Positions 4,390 through 5,568 of a stretch of 5,568 bases of DNA are shown here, piece by piece; the stretch's first letter is position 1; each line of letters starts with the position of its first letter. The position numbers were made by a program, and so were the translations under genes. Below the pieces are notes generated by a model, which saw only the letters and a program-made list of their open reading frames with translations, was not told where the DNA came from and ran no database searches. This DNA is from Clostridia bacterium (GTDB lineage: Bacteria; Bacillota; Clostridia; Christensenellales; Borkfalkiaceae): contig JAJPXK010000026.1 of assembly GCA_021205485.1 (NCBI GenBank), positions 1 through 5,568 on the forward strand. Reading direction: 5' to 3'.

Positions 4390-5568
4390 ATGGCAGACTA
4401 TATCGATCAAATAAAAGATACAATTTCACGCCTTGTAAGGATACCCTCTTACGAACAGGAAGCTGAAAAAGGCATGCCCTTCGGCAAGCCCTGCGCCGAC
4501 GCGCTGGACTGTTTTTTGTCGCTCGCGGCGGATTTCGGATTTGAAACCAACAATTACGACAACTACGCGGGCGAAGTTATATTCGGCGAAGGCGAAGAAT
4601 TTGCGATACTCGCTCACCTGGACGTTGTTCCCGCGGGCGGCGGCTGGACGAGGGATCCCTTCGGCGGCGAAATAGACGAAGACGAGGGCAGGATATACGG
4701 CAGGGGAACGATGGACGACAAGGGCCCCGCCGCAATTACTCTTTACGCCCTTAAGGCTTTGAAGGACGAAGGGTTTAAGCCTTCGAGGAAGATAAAACTT
4801 ATAGTCGGCTGCAACGAAGAAAGCGGCTGGAAGTGCATAGAACACTACAAAAAAGTTGCACATATGCCCGACGAGGGAATCTCGCCGGACGCAAATTTCC
4901 CCGTAATTTACGCCGAAAAGGGCATACTGCACGTAAAATTCATTTTTAAGGACGCCGCTAAAAATTTCAGCGGGCTGCAGGGCGGCGAACGGGCCAATAT
5001 GGTGTGCGACTACTGCAAAGTAAAGGCGGACGGCGATGGCGCAAAATACGGCCTTACCCTTATCGGCGGCGAATGGATATCCAGGGGCAAGTCGGCTCAC
5101 GGCTCCACGCCCGAATGCGGAATTAACGCCATACCTCCCGTACTCAGATTTTTAGGCCTGGACGGCATTGAAAAAATGCTGTTTACAGATAAAATGAACC
5201 TCGGCGGGCTCAGAGACGAGACGGGCGAGCTCACGTTTTCGCCCGATATTATATCGCAATCAAACGACGATTTGCTTGTTACGTGCGATATACGTTACCC
5301 CTCTACCTTCACAAAAAAACAGATTACAGATATTCTTGACAAAACGGGCGTAAGCTACGAGATTTTAAACGACCAGGCCCCTATTTACAACGACAAAGAC
5401 GGGTTCCTTATTCAGACGCTTTGCGGGGTATATAACGAAGTCTGCGGCGCGGATTTAAAGCCCGTTGCCATAGGCGGAGGCACATACGCGAGGGTCCTTA
5501 AATACGGGGCGGCGTTCGGGCCGGAAGAGGACGGCGAGGAAAGCACCATACACCAGGCGAACGAGTAT
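4390..5568 (+). CDS. pepV: PepV/Sapep-type M20 dipeptidase, 3' end beyond window
   Basis: The visible 393 residues belong to the M20A metallopeptidases that cleave dipeptides in the cytoplasm using a di-metal centre (zinc or manganese). The catalytic domain shows H76-L-D78 in AHLDVVP, bridging D109 in GRGTMDDKGP, general base E143 and ligand E144 in CNEESGWKC, D167 in PDANFP, and the last ligand H388 in HQANEY. H237 in KSAHGSTP and R302 in DIRYP match the substrate-contacting residues of the lid domain. GGGTYAR at 362-368 is also typical. From remembered Lactobacillus PepV positions, the D167-to-H388 interval is about 40 residues shorter, mainly before KSAHGSTP, so the lid looks reduced. Probably only some 25-30 C-terminal residues lie outside the window. 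It has its own promoter and is divergent from the radC operon. Confidence 0.95.
   Translation, partial: MADYIDQIKDTISRLVRIPSYEQEAEKGMPFGKPCADALDCFLSLAADFGFETNNYDNYAGEVIFGEGEEFAILAHLDVVPAGGGWTRDPFGGEIDEDEGRIYGRGTMDDKGPAAITLYALKALKDEGFKPSRKIKLIVGCNEESGWKCIEHYKKVAHMPDEGISPDANFPVIYAEKGILHVKFIFKDAAKNFSGLQGGERANMVCDYCKVKADGDGAKYGLTLIGGEWISRGKSAHGSTPECGINAIPPVLRFLGLDGIEKMLFTDKMNLGGLRDETGELTFSPDIISQSNDDLLVTCDIRYPSTFTKKQITDILDKTGVSYEILNDQAPIYNDKDGFLIQTLCGVYNEVCGADLKPVAIGGGTYARVLKYGAAFGPEEDGEESTIHQANEY

Noticed and set aside
4426..5100. 224-codon open frame on the minus strand
   Set aside because: It is antisense to the dipeptidase, which carries all M20 motifs on the plus strand. The antisense product has no recognisable domain.

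Overview
The window looks like chromosomal DNA from a Clostridia-type Firmicute, possibly a gut Christensenellales-like lineage. That placement is an inference from gene content, strong AGGAGG-type ribosome binding sites, consensus sigma-A promoters and a RadC of the clostridial 'MHEGHR' subtype. No sequence search was run.

Layout. Positions 1-373 hold four tRNA genes on the minus strand, transcribed in the order Gly(UCC), Arg(UCU), His(GUG), Gln(UUG). The last is cut by the window edge. A near-perfect extended -10 sigma-A promoter at 442-470 drives them. Positions 532-4204 hold a five-gene minus-strand run: radC (a JAB/MPN metalloprotease-fold protein), a NarL-type membrane histidine kinase, two small proteins of unknown function (A and B), and a NarL/LuxR-type response regulator. 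A promoter at 4243-4271 with an AT-rich upstream tract precedes radC, and its leader carries a GC-rich stem-loop touching the Shine-Dalgarno sequence. Across a 185-base intergenic region, a PepV/Sapep-type M20 dipeptidase is read on the plus strand from 4390 and runs off the window end.

How the genes fit together. The kinase and regulator are very probably a cognate pair: the families match and the genes share strand and operon. They are separated by about 1.1 kb holding A and B. These two proteins prove to be tandem paralogs: from their start codons to about residue 123 they align without a gap, sharing roughly 30 identical residues (hand count), including the signatures DR-x-L-x-KTEY, LTE, Y-x-V-x-SC, KWF and WLG. 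I recognise no known domain in either. A duplicated unknown family embedded between a sensor kinase and its regulator is the most notable thing here; A and B may be accessory components of the signalling system, but that is inference.

No gene-free stretch exceeds 300 bases. The two main intergenic regions (374-531 and 4205-4389) hold the promoters, repeats and leader structures listed. I saw no insertion sequence, CRISPR array, attachment site or classical rho-independent terminator.
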